DNA of 64,000 nt from Gamsiella multidivaricata (lineage: Eukaryota > Mortierellomycota > Mortierellomycetes > Mortierellales > Mortierellaceae). The stretch spans positions 1 to 64,000 of the forward strand of contig NW_026251784.1 in assembly GCF_025024155.1 (NCBI RefSeq), read 5' to 3'. The notes beneath the pieces were generated by a model. It was not told where the DNA came from. It searched no databases and worked only from the letters and a program-made list of their open reading frames with translations. Positions 10,301 to 24,060 of the stretch are shown here, in pieces. Every line of letters begins with the position of its first letter. The stretch's first letter is position 1. The position numbers and the translations under genes were made by a program.

Positions 10301-13300
10301 AGACCAGTGACGCGACTCATGTTATAGACCTCGTATACAACATCCCCAGCTTCGAGCAGTCGTAGGATCTTGCGGTTCGCAGCTTCCTCAAATGCTGGCT
10401 CCGCATCACGGTCCTGATCAACATCTGCAGATTCAGGTGCATTCCCGTCGTTCTCGTTTTCAGCCACGTCCTCGTCATTTTCGGCAGCGTTCTCGGAACC
10501 CGTGGTCGATGCCTCATCTTGATGAGTGCTGGTATTATCACTCATGCTGTCCTTGTCGCTCTTGACATCCTGGCTCTTGTCAAGAGATGCAACGGAGGCC
10601 ACGTCCGCCTCCTTCAACTTCTCAATCCTGCTCTTGGGAGCGGCCTGTGCAGGGATAGGGCTGGACTTGACGCTCTTTGGAATACTCAGGTTAGAGATCT
10701 TGACATCCATCGAAGCCGAGGATCCACCTTGCTTCGGAAGATAAGGTTCGTCCGACTTTCGGTCATCCACGCGTAATTTCCTCCGCATCCTGGAGCGGGC
10801 CTCTGTAAAATCGAGTCGCCAGCGGGTTGGGGTCTTGCTCGTCAACGAATCCTTGTCCTCCCAGATAGCTCCCTTGCGGCATACATCCCGCACAAGGTTC
10901 TTCCACTCATTCTTGACGAAACGGACGTGATCGTCCAGGTCCTGCTGTGACTTCGCATAACGGACCTCTTCCATCTCCTGAATGCTCCGTGTCCAGCCTT
11001 GAGTCTTGAGTCGGTATTGTTGCAGAATATCTCGCTCCAGGTGCTGTCGGCGGAAAAGTCGCTTCAGCTTTTGTGTCCTGCGGTTGTACTTTTGACGCTG
11101 AGAATCCTCGCCGGTCCTGGACTCGATAGACATCATGGTATCCCAGGACCTACGAAATTCTGCAAATATCATCTCAAGCTCCAATGTATGCGCATCTCGC
11201 CACTTGACAAACTCGCCATAATTCTATTATTTTAAGATAAGAGGAAGACCAGCCCTTAGTAACGAAAACGACTCAATCCATAAAATTAATGCCCCCTTCA
11301 ACAATGACTTACTCCCTCGACCAAGGCGCTGAATCCTTCGTCCACCGAATCCTCATCGTCGCTCGGGTGGGTAGGCTTCAGCTTCAACAGCCCAGATGCC
11401 TCGATCGGTCTCATCAAGAAGACCAACTTGATCAAAATCATCATGTTAGCTCGCGTTTTGGCGTCGGCCTCAGGTAGGAACGAGAACAGATGCAAAATCA
11501 AGCACTTCATAAACTCGACATCGCCTGGGCTATGGCTCAGTAGGATCTTCTGGAAATAGATACACTTATCCAAAAGTGCTTCCAGTTTGGATGTTTGAAT
11601 CTCAACTCCAGCCTGACACTGTCCCAATGTGAAGCAGACGAGGCGATACAGTAGCGATGTCAGATGTGTTCGAATTGCATCTGGTCGAGAGGCAGAGGCG
11701 GGTGGTCCGGACGAAACTGGGGTGGAGATATCGTGTGAGATCGTCTCCAGCACATTTGCAATAAGGTCGAATTGGATGAGGTAGGAGCCCACGAACCAGC
11801 CTTGACAGGTGAGATCCACAATCAGTTCACAGAAATGGTCGACGTTAGCCATGACGCGACTGTCCGCCAGTACCTCCGGTTGCGCCTCAATATTCTGCTC
11901 CAGCCCGATAACAACATGTCCCAGGAGGAAACTCTGGAAATAGATCTGGTGATCTATTTTTTTTTTTTATATCGTCCATAAAAAAAGACAAACACGTTAG
12001 AATAGCCCTCAAACAACTACATTTATCGTAAAGAAAAACAACTTGCCTTTGTAAGCTGGTGGGCAGGACTGCATAACGAAGTCAATGACCGCCAGCGGTC
12101 GTTGAGACGGGTCCAGGATAGAGTCGATGCAGACGACAACGAAAAGCTTCAGCAACGACAAAGCAATGGGCTCCTGCACAATCTTCAGATCCACATCGCG
12201 AACACGGCCAATATTGGCATTCGAGGATGCTCTCCTGAACGATCCCTCCGAGAACGTCTGGGATACCTGCAAAGAGGTTGTCTGAGCTGCTGTCAAAGAT
12301 AGACTGGATGTTGCTAGTGTTGCAGACGCTGGCATGGAGACTATGGAGGCTGAGGCTATGGCAGGCGGTGATTCCGACCGTGTGCTTGTCAGAGGCGTTA
12401 TTTCTGACTCTTGTACCGAGTCAGTGTCGACGGTCTTCGCCTCTGATGCGATGTAAGATGACACAGACGAATACTGTGAGCTGCGTCCTGAGGCTGGTTT
12501 TGTCGATCCTAGCTCTGCATCGATTGCTATACCAGTCGTACCGGATGACTCGCTTGTATGCTGTCCTGGTTCAGACGCAATATAATCCAGCTCTGATTCG
12601 ACGACCATTGCCTTGGAGCTGTGGCAGATGAATGGGAACATGATGCTGGCCATATCGTCGATGAAATCCTGGCGAACAAAAGTTTCCCTGAAGATTCTCG
12701 AGCTCATCTGCATCTCGATAAAGAATTCGATCAACGTCTGGTACGTCTCCACAATGCGTGCAGCTCGATCCTGATGCGTTCCAGATTTGCTGTTTGCAGG
12801 TGTCACCGCAGTGGCAACTCCATTCTTGAGCATGGTCATCAGCGTGGGCAAGATATCGAGGCAGGCAACTCGACCAGTGGCCTCAATCGACTCGCCATAT
12901 AGGCTGTGAAGCGTTTCATTGTCCAATGGAGTGCGCAAGGGGACTTCACAGACATCCACGCCGAGCAGGATACAGAGCACTACATGGATCATCGGCACAA
13001 AATTCCAGAACTGTGGGATATACGACTGAAGAACTAAGAATCCGTATGATGCCTTGAACTTTGCTAAATAAGCCGGGCCCTGAGTATACAAGAGTCGAGC
13101 CAGGATCCTCGTGGCAAGGATCGCACCATAAGGATTGCCGTGATTCTCGATAAATAGCAATGTCCATTTGTTGGTGATTGTTGTCGCAAACTTTTGCACA
13201 TAGTCGACATTGCCTCGCTCGCACAAAATTTGCTCCAGCATCTCCATGATAGCATTGCCCATGGCAGCGTGCTTGAGAGTCGAAGAAATGGGTGTTTCTC

Positions 13301-16300
13301 GAGGGTCCAGCACAATCTTAACATTTAACGATGCCTTTGCGTTCTCCAGATCGTCCGCACCCGAATCCGCTCGTCGATGGGATGACACCGACGTTGAACG
13401 GTTCAGGTTGGCTATTGTAGTTTTATGAACTTACTTTTGTTAATGTACTGTCACATCGGGTATTCATAAAATTACATGAATAAATCGCCTCCTTACTCTG
13501 CTTTAAAGTCGATACCAGGAATGTCGCTAAGTTGCGCACTGTCTCCGTCGAGAATTGATTGAAAACGACCGTTTTCATCGCATCAACATAGCTCGGAAGC
13601 TGGACGGCAGGGTATTTTCCAGTTCGCAAAGGAGCCAACATCTTTTTGACAACATCTGGAAACAGAGGAATAATACATCATAATGATTAGCCACTTACAA
13701 TTGGCACAAAAAAAAGAAAAAAAAAAGAAAAAGAAAACTGGATAAGCAACTTACGCATGGTGCTGAGGCGTTTAACGTTCAAGGAGGACTTGTGGCTATG
13801 CTGCAAAAAGATCTTGAATTGCTCAAGATGAAGCAGTTGGATCTCGATGTCTGTCTTCTTCCAAATATCCATGTCCAGCATCAAATGTCTGAACGCAAAC
13901 GAATTCGTGATCACAGAATCACTATAGCATTGGAGTTGCGAATAAAGAATGATGGTCAGCAAACTTAGTAAAATTCCCCGCACGAGTTTGCAGTTCTGAT
14001 AGGCGTTCACCTACTCTGGGTATTCGAGATCCATGCCCACAACACTCAGCAGAGTGTTCATCATTTCAATCGAGAACAGCGTCTTCTTTTGCTTTAGGAT
14101 ATACCCGAGGATCTCATAACCAAAGATGCGTTCCATGTCCTCGGAATTCCTCCAGCTGCATCTGATCAATTGATCCAGCAACAGAACTGCTTTCTCCAGC
14201 GTAGCCGTATCCTAAAAGAAAGAGTAGATGCAGGGTTAGTTCCATCCACCTCGCATTGTCAGTGAAGAGAAACCGGTTTGGCGAGAGGTGTTACCTTTGC
14301 ACTCTCGACAATTCGCAGAGCGACGACGCATCCGCCAACTTTCCAGATCGAATCATCCAGTCCGCGTGGAGCAGCAACCAGAGGGTTACCGACAAGGATC
14401 CCAATCGCTGAGAGTGGATTGATGCCACGGTGAATCCTGGGGATTGCAGAATTGAACAAAATCCTGCAGAACTGATCTTTCTGCTGAATCCCGGCGAGTT
14501 GCCCAACAGTCCTTGTGTCTGTAGTATCCAGCAGATTCCTGCCTGAGAATGCAAACACCAGCTTGTCTTCTGGAATGCTGTTTCCAATTGTACCGCGAAT
14601 AGCGTTCATAAGCGCGACCTGCTCCTCGTGACTACGGCTATTGGGTGATGATCGGCGTCGAGCTGCCTCCAAATTGATGTTCAATGCGGTTGAGGTCTCG
14701 TATGTCTGGAACTTGCCAAGTGAATCCTGGAAGTTACCATGGTACCGCGGGCTCAGGTTGTACAGGACATCCATGATCTGTACATCCAGTGGCTCATCTA
14801 CGAGATAGCATGGCCCCAGATTCCAAGAAAGGGTTAACCCATCCTTCCTAGCTGTCATCTTTGGCTTCTGGTGTCGTCCTAGGTACCCCCTGACCTCTCC
14901 GCTAGGTGAGGAAAGATATCCACACTTGATCTTGTCTCCGAGAATGCCGTCGATGTAGACCGAAAGCGAGCCACCAGGTATGCTCAGTTTGGGCTTTGAA
15001 TGTACGATTGCGAGGTGGTACCAACGCCCGATCTCGAATGCAAAGTTGAACGATAATGAGTGATGGTGCGAAACGCTCACAACAAGCTTATGCGTCTCCG
15101 GTTCAATCTGCACGCTGAGGTAGCACCGCTGATCTTCATCAGAAATCTCCAGGATCTGAATAGGGAGCTCCTCATCAAACGACTCGATGCATAGCCATCC
15201 CAAGAACGTGTATCCAGTTGTCGGCGGGAAATTGTGTGCTCCTAATGAACGCAACTCTAGGCGACTGTACCCATCAAACTGCACGAAACTGGGCCAACGC
15301 GAATGCGTAACGCCGTGAAGCAGCATATCCAACAAGCCAGAGCACTCTCCAAACGAAATTTCCTTGGTCGCACTGAACTTTTCCATGAGATACCTGAATC
15401 CAACAGAAGACATGCCCATCTCGATCAATCGCTTCGCAAGTCGGGACATGATATCGCGCATGACGTTGTTCTCGTCAAAAGATGGATCGCCACTGTTTTC
15501 AATCGCCAACGATGGGTTGTCGAAAAGCGCCTTCAAAAGCTCATCCAGCAATGCAGTCTGACCCATAAGAACCTGGTTCCTCCTGTTTGCGCATGACAAC
15601 GCGAAAAGTGACATCATCCCGCAAAACGCGAGCGACTCCTGGTCTTGCAACTTCACGCAGATCCCCCAGATTCCCAAAACGACGTGAGGATTTTGAACGC
15701 AGATCTTGGGGCTGTTGAGCCACTTGGCTACCATCTCAGGCGTCTGCTCAATCTCCTCGGGATCGTCGAATATGTGTAATACAGACTCGTTCTGGGTGGC
15801 GAAGGCGAACAAGATCCCCAGCATGCTTGCAGCATCTCCGTTGGGACTAAAGACTCCTGTGAGCTGAAGAGCATCCGCAATCGATCTGAATCCGATATGT
15901 TCTTCAAAGTAGCTGCTGTTCCCTGGATGGTCCCGCATCGACTCTGAGAGCACGGAAAATACCTTTGTGAACAACTCCAGCATGTCAACCTTTGTAGGGA
16001 TCCGCTCATTTGTCTTTGGATCGCGGCGTTGTCTCCTCTTCGGTAAATCGAGTTTCTCAAATCTCTCGATAGTCTGGTAAGCATCCTCAAGGCGGATCAG
16101 CAGCGAGACAATAGAGACATATCCACCACCTTCTCTGAAGACATCCTTGAGCTCTGGGCACTCCAAGAACACTTCATTAAGAGCGTTGAGGATCGCCATC
16201 TTCATTTTGAAGTCGTATCGGTTCAGAGACTGCAGAATCTCACAGAGTTGGGTGAGCTGATATGGAGCAGACAGCGATTTTTGAGTAAGTGGTCCAGAGG

Positions 16301-19300
16301 AATTGGTTGGCGGCGATTTACTTGCCGATGCCTCCCTGTCCTCCAGGAAAAATCGATAGCTTTCAACAACAAGCACGACGATGATTCTTAGGATGCCATC
16401 CCTGGTCTCGTTATAGTGTAAAAGCGAGAACAGATCGCCTCGGAAACTAGAATGAAGAGTAAAAGGAGATACCTCAAAAAGTTAACAGCTTGCTCTGTTG
16501 AAGGACATTGCTTCTATTGTGGTTAAAAAGCGAAGGTGGACCGACATACGTTGACTGGAAGAGCGCAATGTTACTCCTGCTGCCTCGGAGCAGTTCTACT
16601 AGACATGCCATGATGCTGTTGAAATGGTGGACCACTTCAATCCCGTATTTTCGCGGCTTTGACTCGCCGGGCGTGAACGCCTTTCCGAAATCTAACACTG
16701 AGATCCGGTTGTTGAACTGAGGGCTGCCGAATGTCTCTCTCAGTACGACCGATAGTTCCTCCAGCATGTTGCAGAACATGTCGATGAGTCCAACTTCACG
16801 CAATACGTCCTTGAATCCATGCGATGTCTGCAGGAGACTAGCGACGGTATCGCACACAAGTGCTGTTGTCCTTGGTGACGACGTCCCTTGGAAGTGAATT
16901 GAAAGGATGACAAGATCACGGAAAGGCACGTAATTCAAGTCCTTGAGCACATATGTGAACAACTCCATGACAGACGACTATATGTTCGATTGTAGGAGCG
17001 AATAAGTGAGGGAGAATTAGCGTCGATTTGGCATTTTCTTTTCCTTTTTTAATAGCAGCAAGGAAACGAATAAATAGAAAGACGCTCACCTGGAGTTCTG
17101 GATGATAGGTATCGAGACGCTCAATGGCGCAAGAAAGAATATTCAGCCTCTCCAGCAAGAAGTAGTTAATGGGATGGTCTCTGATGATCGACAGAAGAGT
17201 GGAGAACACCGTCAACAGAAACTGATGGGGGGGTGCGTTCTGGTCCTTGTTGCCGACGGGTAAGAGCGTCATGTTGGAAATGTCAGGGTATAATAGCGCT
17301 GTCACCAACACTTGGCAGGCCACCAGGTTCCGCACCACGGCACCAGCTAAACCACAGAAAAGGATAACGGAACGGCGTTAGGTACCAAAACATTATCAGT
17401 ACTACTCGCGGTATCAGACTAGTCTCAACAAACATCAATCTTACCATGTTCAGGGCCCACGACAGGAAGTACGAAATCTACATGGAGATCGACGTTGTCA
17501 GCCAAGTTGTGACGGGAGATGTCCATTAATGTATTTGATGATTGGCACAATCAGCTCTACCTTGGTGTTGGTAAGGTGTACCCTCTTCTGGAGGTGCCAA
17601 TGCCTCCTTGTCGATGAATGCCAGCTCCTCGATCAGAGAAATGATAGTGTACTAGTCCAATATCAAGGAAGTAGAACATGGTATTAGAACACTACTTCTT
17701 GCAGCATTTTTAATAGTTGACTGGACATTGCTACATGAACCAACCTTGAACGTAAGCATGTCTTCGTCAAAGGGAGGGGAGACGAGAAGCATCGCCAGGA
17801 TCTCGTAGATCTTGTTTGCCTTAAAGTCATCCAACAATACACTAGACATCAAAGACGACTTCTGCAGTAAACGGAAACGCTCTGTTAGCATCCTGATCCG
17901 ATGCAGGCAATAAAGAGTGCTCGTTAGTAGCGAACGTAAAAGAAGGTCGTATGAGTACCTTGATCAACTTGACAATTATGCGCAAGATGAGAATGCCCTC
18001 CTCCCGATGTACGGAATCGATGCTTCCGTCAACGAGGTATTCCCTTAATGCGTCAGACAGTAGTTTGGCGCACCCTTTCGAGTGAAGATAGGGCATGACA
18101 TCTGTTTCCGTTGTCTCTACTACAAAGTCAACCACGTCCATGACCCTAGTGTCGTTCAAAATTTTAGTATTAGTCAAGATCCATTTTGATGCGCAAAGTC
18201 GAACGCCGTAGTTACTCGATCAATAAGTTCGTTACCTTGCTTTCCATATGTACAGCTCTGCAGGATCCCCTCCCAGGTTACTGTTACGTTGGATGACCAA
18301 TGCCTCAAATAGCCCATACAACTCATCCTGGCTAATGAGAACAGAGATCACAGGTTTCCTCCATAGTAGCCTCTTCAGTCCGTTCGTAAGTGTTGAAACG
18401 ACGAGAATAGATGCTACGCTCTGGCTCAAGGGTTCGTCGAATTCTGGAGACGGAAACTCAACGAATGTCAAGAATACTGTCAGTAGTCCCAAATGCACCT
18501 TTTGCTGTGCCAGGATCGCCAGGAGATTATCCTGTCGGAAGAAAATAAGGAGGTTGATGCATAAGCACTTCCACACTTTGTATCGATAACACGATCCTAC
18601 ATTCCATTCCGCAACGCCTTCCGGATATGTCTTACCGGTGCCTTTGACAGAATATCGATTGCTTTTAAAGCATGAAACGTCTCTGTCTTGCGGAGAACTT
18701 TCATGTATTCTATTTTCGACATTTGAAATCAGGATCAGGACGATACATCGCGGCAAAAGCTTGAAGACACATACATCTAATCCAATCCCGCGCATACCAA
18801 CGCTTGCTTTCCTCTTCGGCAATGACTGCTGGGTAACAGAATCAACGGCTTGAACTAACTGGGCGCTTGCCATTGCTGTGAAAGCCTTGATGTCATGGAT
18901 GCTGTATATGCGAACATGTTTGTTGATCCACACGATGAAGGTAGCGAGTATGCAGGGAGGATGCAAGGACAAACGGGATAGATAGAAAGAAAGACCGGTC
19001 AGTGTCCCTATCCCATCCCCTAACAGATTGGTAGTCATGTTTATGCCTCGCAGCTCCTCTTCCCATCCAAGCGTTGTTGCATAAATCTTTTGGCGTTATT
19101 CCTTGTTTTCAAACGAGAGATACATCCTTGGGACTATACACATCTTCCCATGTGCGGTCACCCTCCTTGGACATTTATTTGTGCAAACGCATGTGTAGAT
19201 GTATCCTTGATCTGGTCACACCATCACCCTCCGAATGCCTTCCCTTGGTGTGATTGGAATAACGAAAATAAATAAACACCCACCCACACAACAGAGTGGT

Positions 19301-20229
19301 CCTCTTCGACCTGATGGTTTGATAAAGTGGTTTTCCTTTGACGGTACGCGCACAGTTGAAGACCATTATCCGCAGTATCTTAACAAACAGCCCTGCTCCG
19401 GTCATATCCGCAAAATTTGCAAAGTCGTTGTCGGAACTCGTGCTGCCGCTGTCATCCATTCGATCTCGCCAAGTCCTGAAAGGGCTTGATATGAATTCCA
19501 CTCGAGAACTCTCGTTCGTTACCTTTCCGCGACCAATTGACCAGAGACCTGACGCCCAAAGATCGAGGTGAACAGTTGTAGCGCAACTTGAAATTGTCGG
19601 GACCGCTGCTACTCGTGGATAAGAAGAACCAAGAACAAGGTAGCATGCACGATTAGAGTGTTGATGGGGTACCAGTGGAGTCGCATTTTTCTCAAGGAAC
19701 CGTGTCGAGTTGCCCTGACTTACTTGGTCCTGCTCGGCCTCCATACATGCAAAGAACGCAGTACGCAGTCTACCATAGGCCATTCAAAGCGCGTGCAAAA
19801 TACACACATGCTCAATTAGCATCAAAGTCCAAAAGAGCTCTTCACTTTCGTTGGTTTCCAGAGATTTGTCGGATCCGTGCAATGGCAATGCTGATCAGCC
19901 AGGCTCATCCGCGTCTGGTACAAAAAAACATCCTATGTCCGTGTCCAGCCCTCTGTTCTTCTCCACCTCGCCGTCGAGAGAGAGGCTAAGCTCGCGCTCT
20001 GTCACCTTTTATTGTCACTGATGATGATGATACCAAGGCACACCAATAAAAGAACCGCAAAAGGAACGTACTGGGCCAATTCTGCTTGTGAGGTGGTATT
20101 CTCGGGTATACCTGCTACGCCTGTCGTGTCTCGTTCGTCCCAGCACCTTTCCAGATCCCGCTCGTTCTGCGAGTCATTATATGACGAGGCTGGAAGAGGC
20201 TGGAACTTGCCCACAAGAGTTTTCCACAT
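7321..20229 (-). CDS. giant BEACH-WD40-FYVE protein, ALFY/WDFY3-like (more than 15 exons)
   Basis: This is a BEACH-family scaffold protein of the WDFY3/ALFY and LvsA type, linked in other eukaryotes to selective autophagy and membrane traffic. The start is taken at 20229 (CAACATGTG), with a first exon ending near 20078 at a GTACGT donor that joins in phase to an exon ending near 19737. Reading N to C: alpha-solenoid/ARM-like exons (about 19700-16470), a concanavalin-like segment (about 15300-14700), further helical exons (14000-11300), a Ser/Thr-rich linker (about 12600-12240), a coiled basic region (11220-10750), a PH-like domain (10400-9900), the BEACH domain (about 9830-8940; N-F-Q-Y-L-M-H-L-N and G-T-H-Y-S-S-A-M-I are seen), WD40 repeats (8768-7950), and a FYVE-type zinc finger (7510-7340). 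The last exons are about 8768-8090, 8025-7713 and 7603-7321. Exon ends in the middle are approximate. Confidence 0.9.
7340..7510 (-). other. C-terminal FYVE-type zinc finger of the BEACH protein
   Basis: Paired cysteines C-V-N-C, C-K-T-C, C-G-T-C and C-F-K-C are seen, as in FYVE/RING-like double zinc binders. The basic signature, normally R-R/K-H-H-C-R, reads R-K-F-N-C-K here, so its histidines are replaced. PtdIns(3)P binding may therefore be weakened or altered; that is inference. Confidence 0.75.
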
Positions 20230-20932
20230 GTTGAAATGGCCGACTGGGGGGGGGGGAGGTCTTTTCTTTTCGCTGGAGCAAGGAAGGAAGAAGGAGGGTG
20301 TGTATAGTACAATTGGAGGTGAGAAAAGGTGCTGTATCGCTATCGGAAGCAATTGAACGATGGCAATTGAAAGAGAAAAGAGCGGGAAAAGGACAGAGGG
20401 CGCTAATCAAGGGAAAGAAGAGGAGAGCGCTTTTTTTCTTTCTGTTGAATGGAACGACTGCAGCAACGAAGGAAGCAAGAAGAGGAAGGAGAAGGGGCGA
20501 ATTGCAATGTGGAAAAGGGAGTGAGTGCAACAAGAATAGGAGAAGAAAGACGAGGAGGGGGAAGAGGGTTCCTACTGATTAGCATCAGTATTGTCGAATC
20601 AGAAAAGAAGAAGTATGAAGGTGGGTTCGTCAATGGCCCATGAGTTGAGATGGCGCCCCCGCTTTCTTTTCTTTCGTAAGCCTGTAAGGTCAATGATAGC
20701 CTTGTGCTGCATCGCCTCAGATGCACCTCCACATATCTGTCAGTCAATCCGTTCGTCTGAGCTTCAGCCCGCCGCTTTTTTTTTTTTTTTTTTTCTCCCG
20801 CGGCTCTATTCGTGTCTGTCCCTCGGGCTGTGCTTGTTGACAGTTGCTGTAAACTAGAGCTGTAGAACTGTGGAATAGAGTCCAGATCATATTCAATCAA
20901 CTAATACTTTTTTGAAGATCTATGATGCATTC
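20230..20932. other. intergenic: BEACH promoter and prolyl-tRNA synthetase 3' region
   Basis: It contains a 10-base G run starting near 20247 (C run on the gene strand, just upstream of the BEACH start codon), a purine-rich stretch at 20360-20600 and a 19-base T run near 20777. No coding frame is convincing; the reading frames here are low-complexity products of these biased tracts. Confidence 0.45.
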
Positions 20933-23200
20933 TCACAGCTGCCGTTCCTGAAAGAAAGGGTGGATCTTGTCCCACTCCAATGCCCATTTTTCACCCGTAC
21001 TCCGGTGTTGCACCTCCACCTGACCAGTCCTCATGAAGCCCTTTCCAATGACAACCATCCAGGGGTATCCAATCAGCTCGGCATCCTTCATCTTGAATCC
21101 CAGCGTCGTGTCCGTCCTGTCGTCAATAATCACCTCTGACTTTGCATTCAGCGCCTTCTGCACTACATCGTGCACATCCTCGGCCGCGTTGATGCACCCT
21201 TCGTCCTCCGAGGTCACAATCACCACCCTGAACGGCGCAACTGCCTCAGGCCAGATAATGCCCTTGTGGTCATGCGAGGCTTCGATGATCGATGCCAGCA
21301 GACGTGTGATACCTAGGCCGTAACACCCCATCTGCATCGGCTCCGGTGTCGTGCCACTCGCCGGCGCAAACACCGCATCCAGGGGCTGAGAGTATTTGGT
21401 GCCGAGCATGAATGTGTGACCGATCTCGATAGCCCTCGTCATTTGCATGGGCTCCATCGAGTCCTTGAGCTGGAAGCAGTGAGGACATCCGTCATCTGGT
21501 TTGCAATTGTGGTAATCACCATAAACCACCTGGAGGTCCGCATTGGCATCCCTCGAGCGAACCATGGCCTTCAGATCATCAGGAATGTTGCCCTGGAGGG
21601 CCACCTGTTTGGATCTTAAGGAAGTTTGTCCTGGATATAGTGATTGGTCCACGCACAGCTTCAGCTTGTCCACCTTGGTATCTCCCAATAACGGCTTGAG
21701 ATCCTCTAGCGAGTCCACAAATTCTACTTTTCCGATCGCTTTTGATACCTTGATCTCGTTCACATCACGGTCACCGGAGGTCGCCACGGCGACCATTGTG
21801 CAGATCTCGGGTTGTGCGTCATCAGCTGAGGGGGTCTTCATGATTCCGAATTTGAGCTTGGGATTGATTCTCACAGCAGATCGGGGGACTACATCCAGCG
21901 ACTCGATCCACTTGGGAACTGCTTCAGAGTTACGGAACTTCGTCGCAGCCTTGGTGGGATCGGTAGGGATTACACCGATAGCGCGTTCTTCATTTGAGGT
22001 GTATCCGCATGATGCGCACGACAGCAGCGAGTCCTCTCCGACTAATCAAACAAATTGTCACTCTCATATCAGTTTCTACAAACGCATCCATCCTTGATGC
22101 ATGCAAATAAATAGCCCAGCTATTACCTCTTGAAAGAATATGGAATTCATGAGAATGCGTGCCTCCGATATTTCCTGTGTCTGCCTCAGCCTACAACGAG
22201 ACAGAGCAAGGGTTAACTACGGATCTCTTGTAGAGGATCCCATTTGAAACCACCATAAAAATCGCTAACCACTTACGACAGCATATGGCACGCCAAGTCG
22301 CTGCATGATCCTCCTGTACGCCAACACAACTTCATCATAAGTTTTCATGGCCTCCTCCTCAGAGACATCAAATGTGTACAGATCCTTCATCAAAAATTCC
22401 TTTCCGCGCAACAGCCCGCTCCTTGCTCGCAGCTCATCTCGAAACTTTCTTCCAACCTGATAGACGCGAATGGGCAATTGACGGTAACTTTGGATTTCCT
22501 TAGCGATCAAAGTGGTGACTTCCTCCTCATGTGTCGGTGCCAGTAAAAAATCTGCACCCTTACGATCCTTGACCTTGAACATCTCCTGTCCTGTACTTTC
22601 CCAACGGCCTGTCTTTTTCCAGTTTTCGGCGGTGAGCAGATTTGGCAGTGATAGCTTTTGGCATCCGATCTTCTCCAGCTCGTCATCAATGATCCCTTCA
22701 ATCTTGTCGAGGATCCGCTGACCGTATGGAAGGATGGAGTAGATACCAGATGATGACTACTTTGACAGATCAGAACCCTCGATTACATTAATGCCACGGT
22801 GATAGGTGAGGATGGGTTCTTATCCTGCGAATTGACCAATTGAATGGGATGTACCTGGCGCATCATGCCGGAGCGGAGTAGAAGCTGCTGACTAGGGACC
22901 ATCTCCTGACCGGCGACATGGACAAACTTCTGCTTCGAGGTCGGCACCAGAGTCTTGGAGACACGATGTCGAAACTATCAGTGTTCAATATAGTATAGAT
23001 AGCTGGCAGTAATGAGTCCAATGCTTCCTGAGCTGCAATAAATCCGTAGTGTGAAGTAGTAGGATGACTTGCGAAACTGAAAGATAAGACTCTACTGTAG
23101 ACGTCGAGACATGTCGCGCGACTGTCCTGTAAGGGCCGCAGTGTCCGAGCTCTACAGCTCCAAAGGCCCTCATGGTGATCTGCGCCTGCATGAATGCCAT
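20933..23200 (-). CDS. prolyl-tRNA synthetase, mitochondrial/bacterial type (exons 23200-23078, 22974-22855, 22757-22277, 22190-22127, 22041-20933)
   Basis: The product charges tRNA-Pro with proline, most likely in mitochondria. The first exon encodes an Arg/Ser/Thr-rich, acid-poor N-terminus (R-T-V-A-R-H-V-S-T-S-T) typical of a presequence. Class II motif 2 (F-R-D-E-L-R-A-R-S-G-L-L-R-G-K-E-F) is at about 22430-22380, and motif 3 (G-C-Y-G-L-G-I-T-R) at about 21330-21300. A T-H-E-E-E-V-T motif near 22530 is characteristic of bacterial-type ProRS. Between motifs 2 and 3 is an insertion-like region with two cysteine pairs. The C-terminal anticodon-binding domain ends at the stop at 20933. The five exons join in frame; the first intron has a weak GTTTCG donor. 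The start ATG at 23200 is the first in frame. Confidence 0.92.
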
Positions 23201-23465
23201 TTTCCTGGTGCTCCTGGGTGATCGACAAAAGAGTGAATCCGATTCGAGGGGATCGTTGGACCCCTGTCTTCCCCGAAAAAGGGTTTAATGTGGGGAAAAG
23301 TGGCTTTTGGGGGAGCTCGAATCCGTTTCGCTCAATTGAAACGCGCTATAGTGAACGCGACGCGTTCACCAACTACCGCGTGCCAGGTCAATGGTCATTG
23401 AAGTAGCCGCTCGTGAAGCAGGTTTTTCGTCAATGGAATAACCCCCCTGTAAGAGTTGCATCTTA
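23201..23465. promoter_or_regulatory. promoter region of the prolyl-tRNA synthetase gene
   Basis: This is the stretch between the synthetase start and the MITE. It has several short palindromes, including AACGCGACGCGTT near 23355-23367, but no recognised factor site that I can name with confidence. No coding frame is convincing. Confidence 0.3.
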
Positions 23466-23801
23466 GCTCCCTATAAGAATCCCGCTGCAGAGGATTATCG
23501 AACATCACTTTGTGTCTCTTCCTAAGATTTCAGGCACCACTTTTGCTTCCGTTGTACAACCATAGTCCACAAGCTTCAACCATGGACCATCTTGCCCCAT
23601 CATTTCACTCCCCTCCCTCATTATCCCACATATTCCATCGCCCGTGATACCTTTCTGTTTTTATCTTGTCATTGCACAGTCAAGTCTCCATTGGAATGGT
23701 CGTACAATGGAAGCAAAAAAGTAGTGCCTGAAATCTTAGGAAGAGATAAAAGTGTTCAAGGGAGCAGGATAATCCTCTGTAACGGAATTCTTATAGGGAG
23801 G
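23466..23801. mobile_element. TA-flanked MITE (336 bp) with about 95-bp imperfect terminal inverted repeats
   Basis: The ends CTCCCTATAAGAAT and ATTCTTATAGGGAG mirror each other, and the inverted similarity continues inward for about 95 bases, including CTTCCTAAGATTTCAGGCAC on the left matched near 23725-23745 on the right. TA dinucleotides at 23464-23465 and 23802-23803 fit a Tc1/mariner/pogo-type target duplication. The 140-bp centre has no coding frame. It sits between the divergence-free neighbours GGA and prolyl-tRNA synthetase, upstream of the synthetase start. Confidence 0.8.
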
Positions 23802-24060
23802 TAAACAGCATTCTCGCTGGAGGTTAAGATCCAACAAAGAGCGGTATTAGAGTGCGTTCATGCTGCTCCCCCTCCCCTGATCAAGTGCTATTATGTGCGT
23901 ACATATCACTCACTTGCTAAACCTCTGAAGCACAGCATCTTTATCGTGTCATATTGCCTGTCACACTCTGAAGGTATAGAACATGAGCTGCACTTCATTC
24001 GACCGGAATTATATTGTTATGCGTATATTATGTTTTCATATAGCAGCATCTCCTTCATCA
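23802..24060. other. intergenic, GGA 3' region
   Basis: Nothing coding is seen. The sequence on the gene strand after the GGA stop is AT-rich and contains the presumed polyadenylation region. Confidence 0.35.

Noticed and set aside
20403..20900. Minus-strand 165-codon frame upstream of BEACH
   Set aside because: Its composition is Ser/Pro and poly-Lys from purine-rich sequence and a T19 run; no domain or splice support.
23290..23330. tRNA-like B box (AGCTCGAATCCG)
   Set aside because: No matching A box, acceptor stem or anticodon arm could be built around it.
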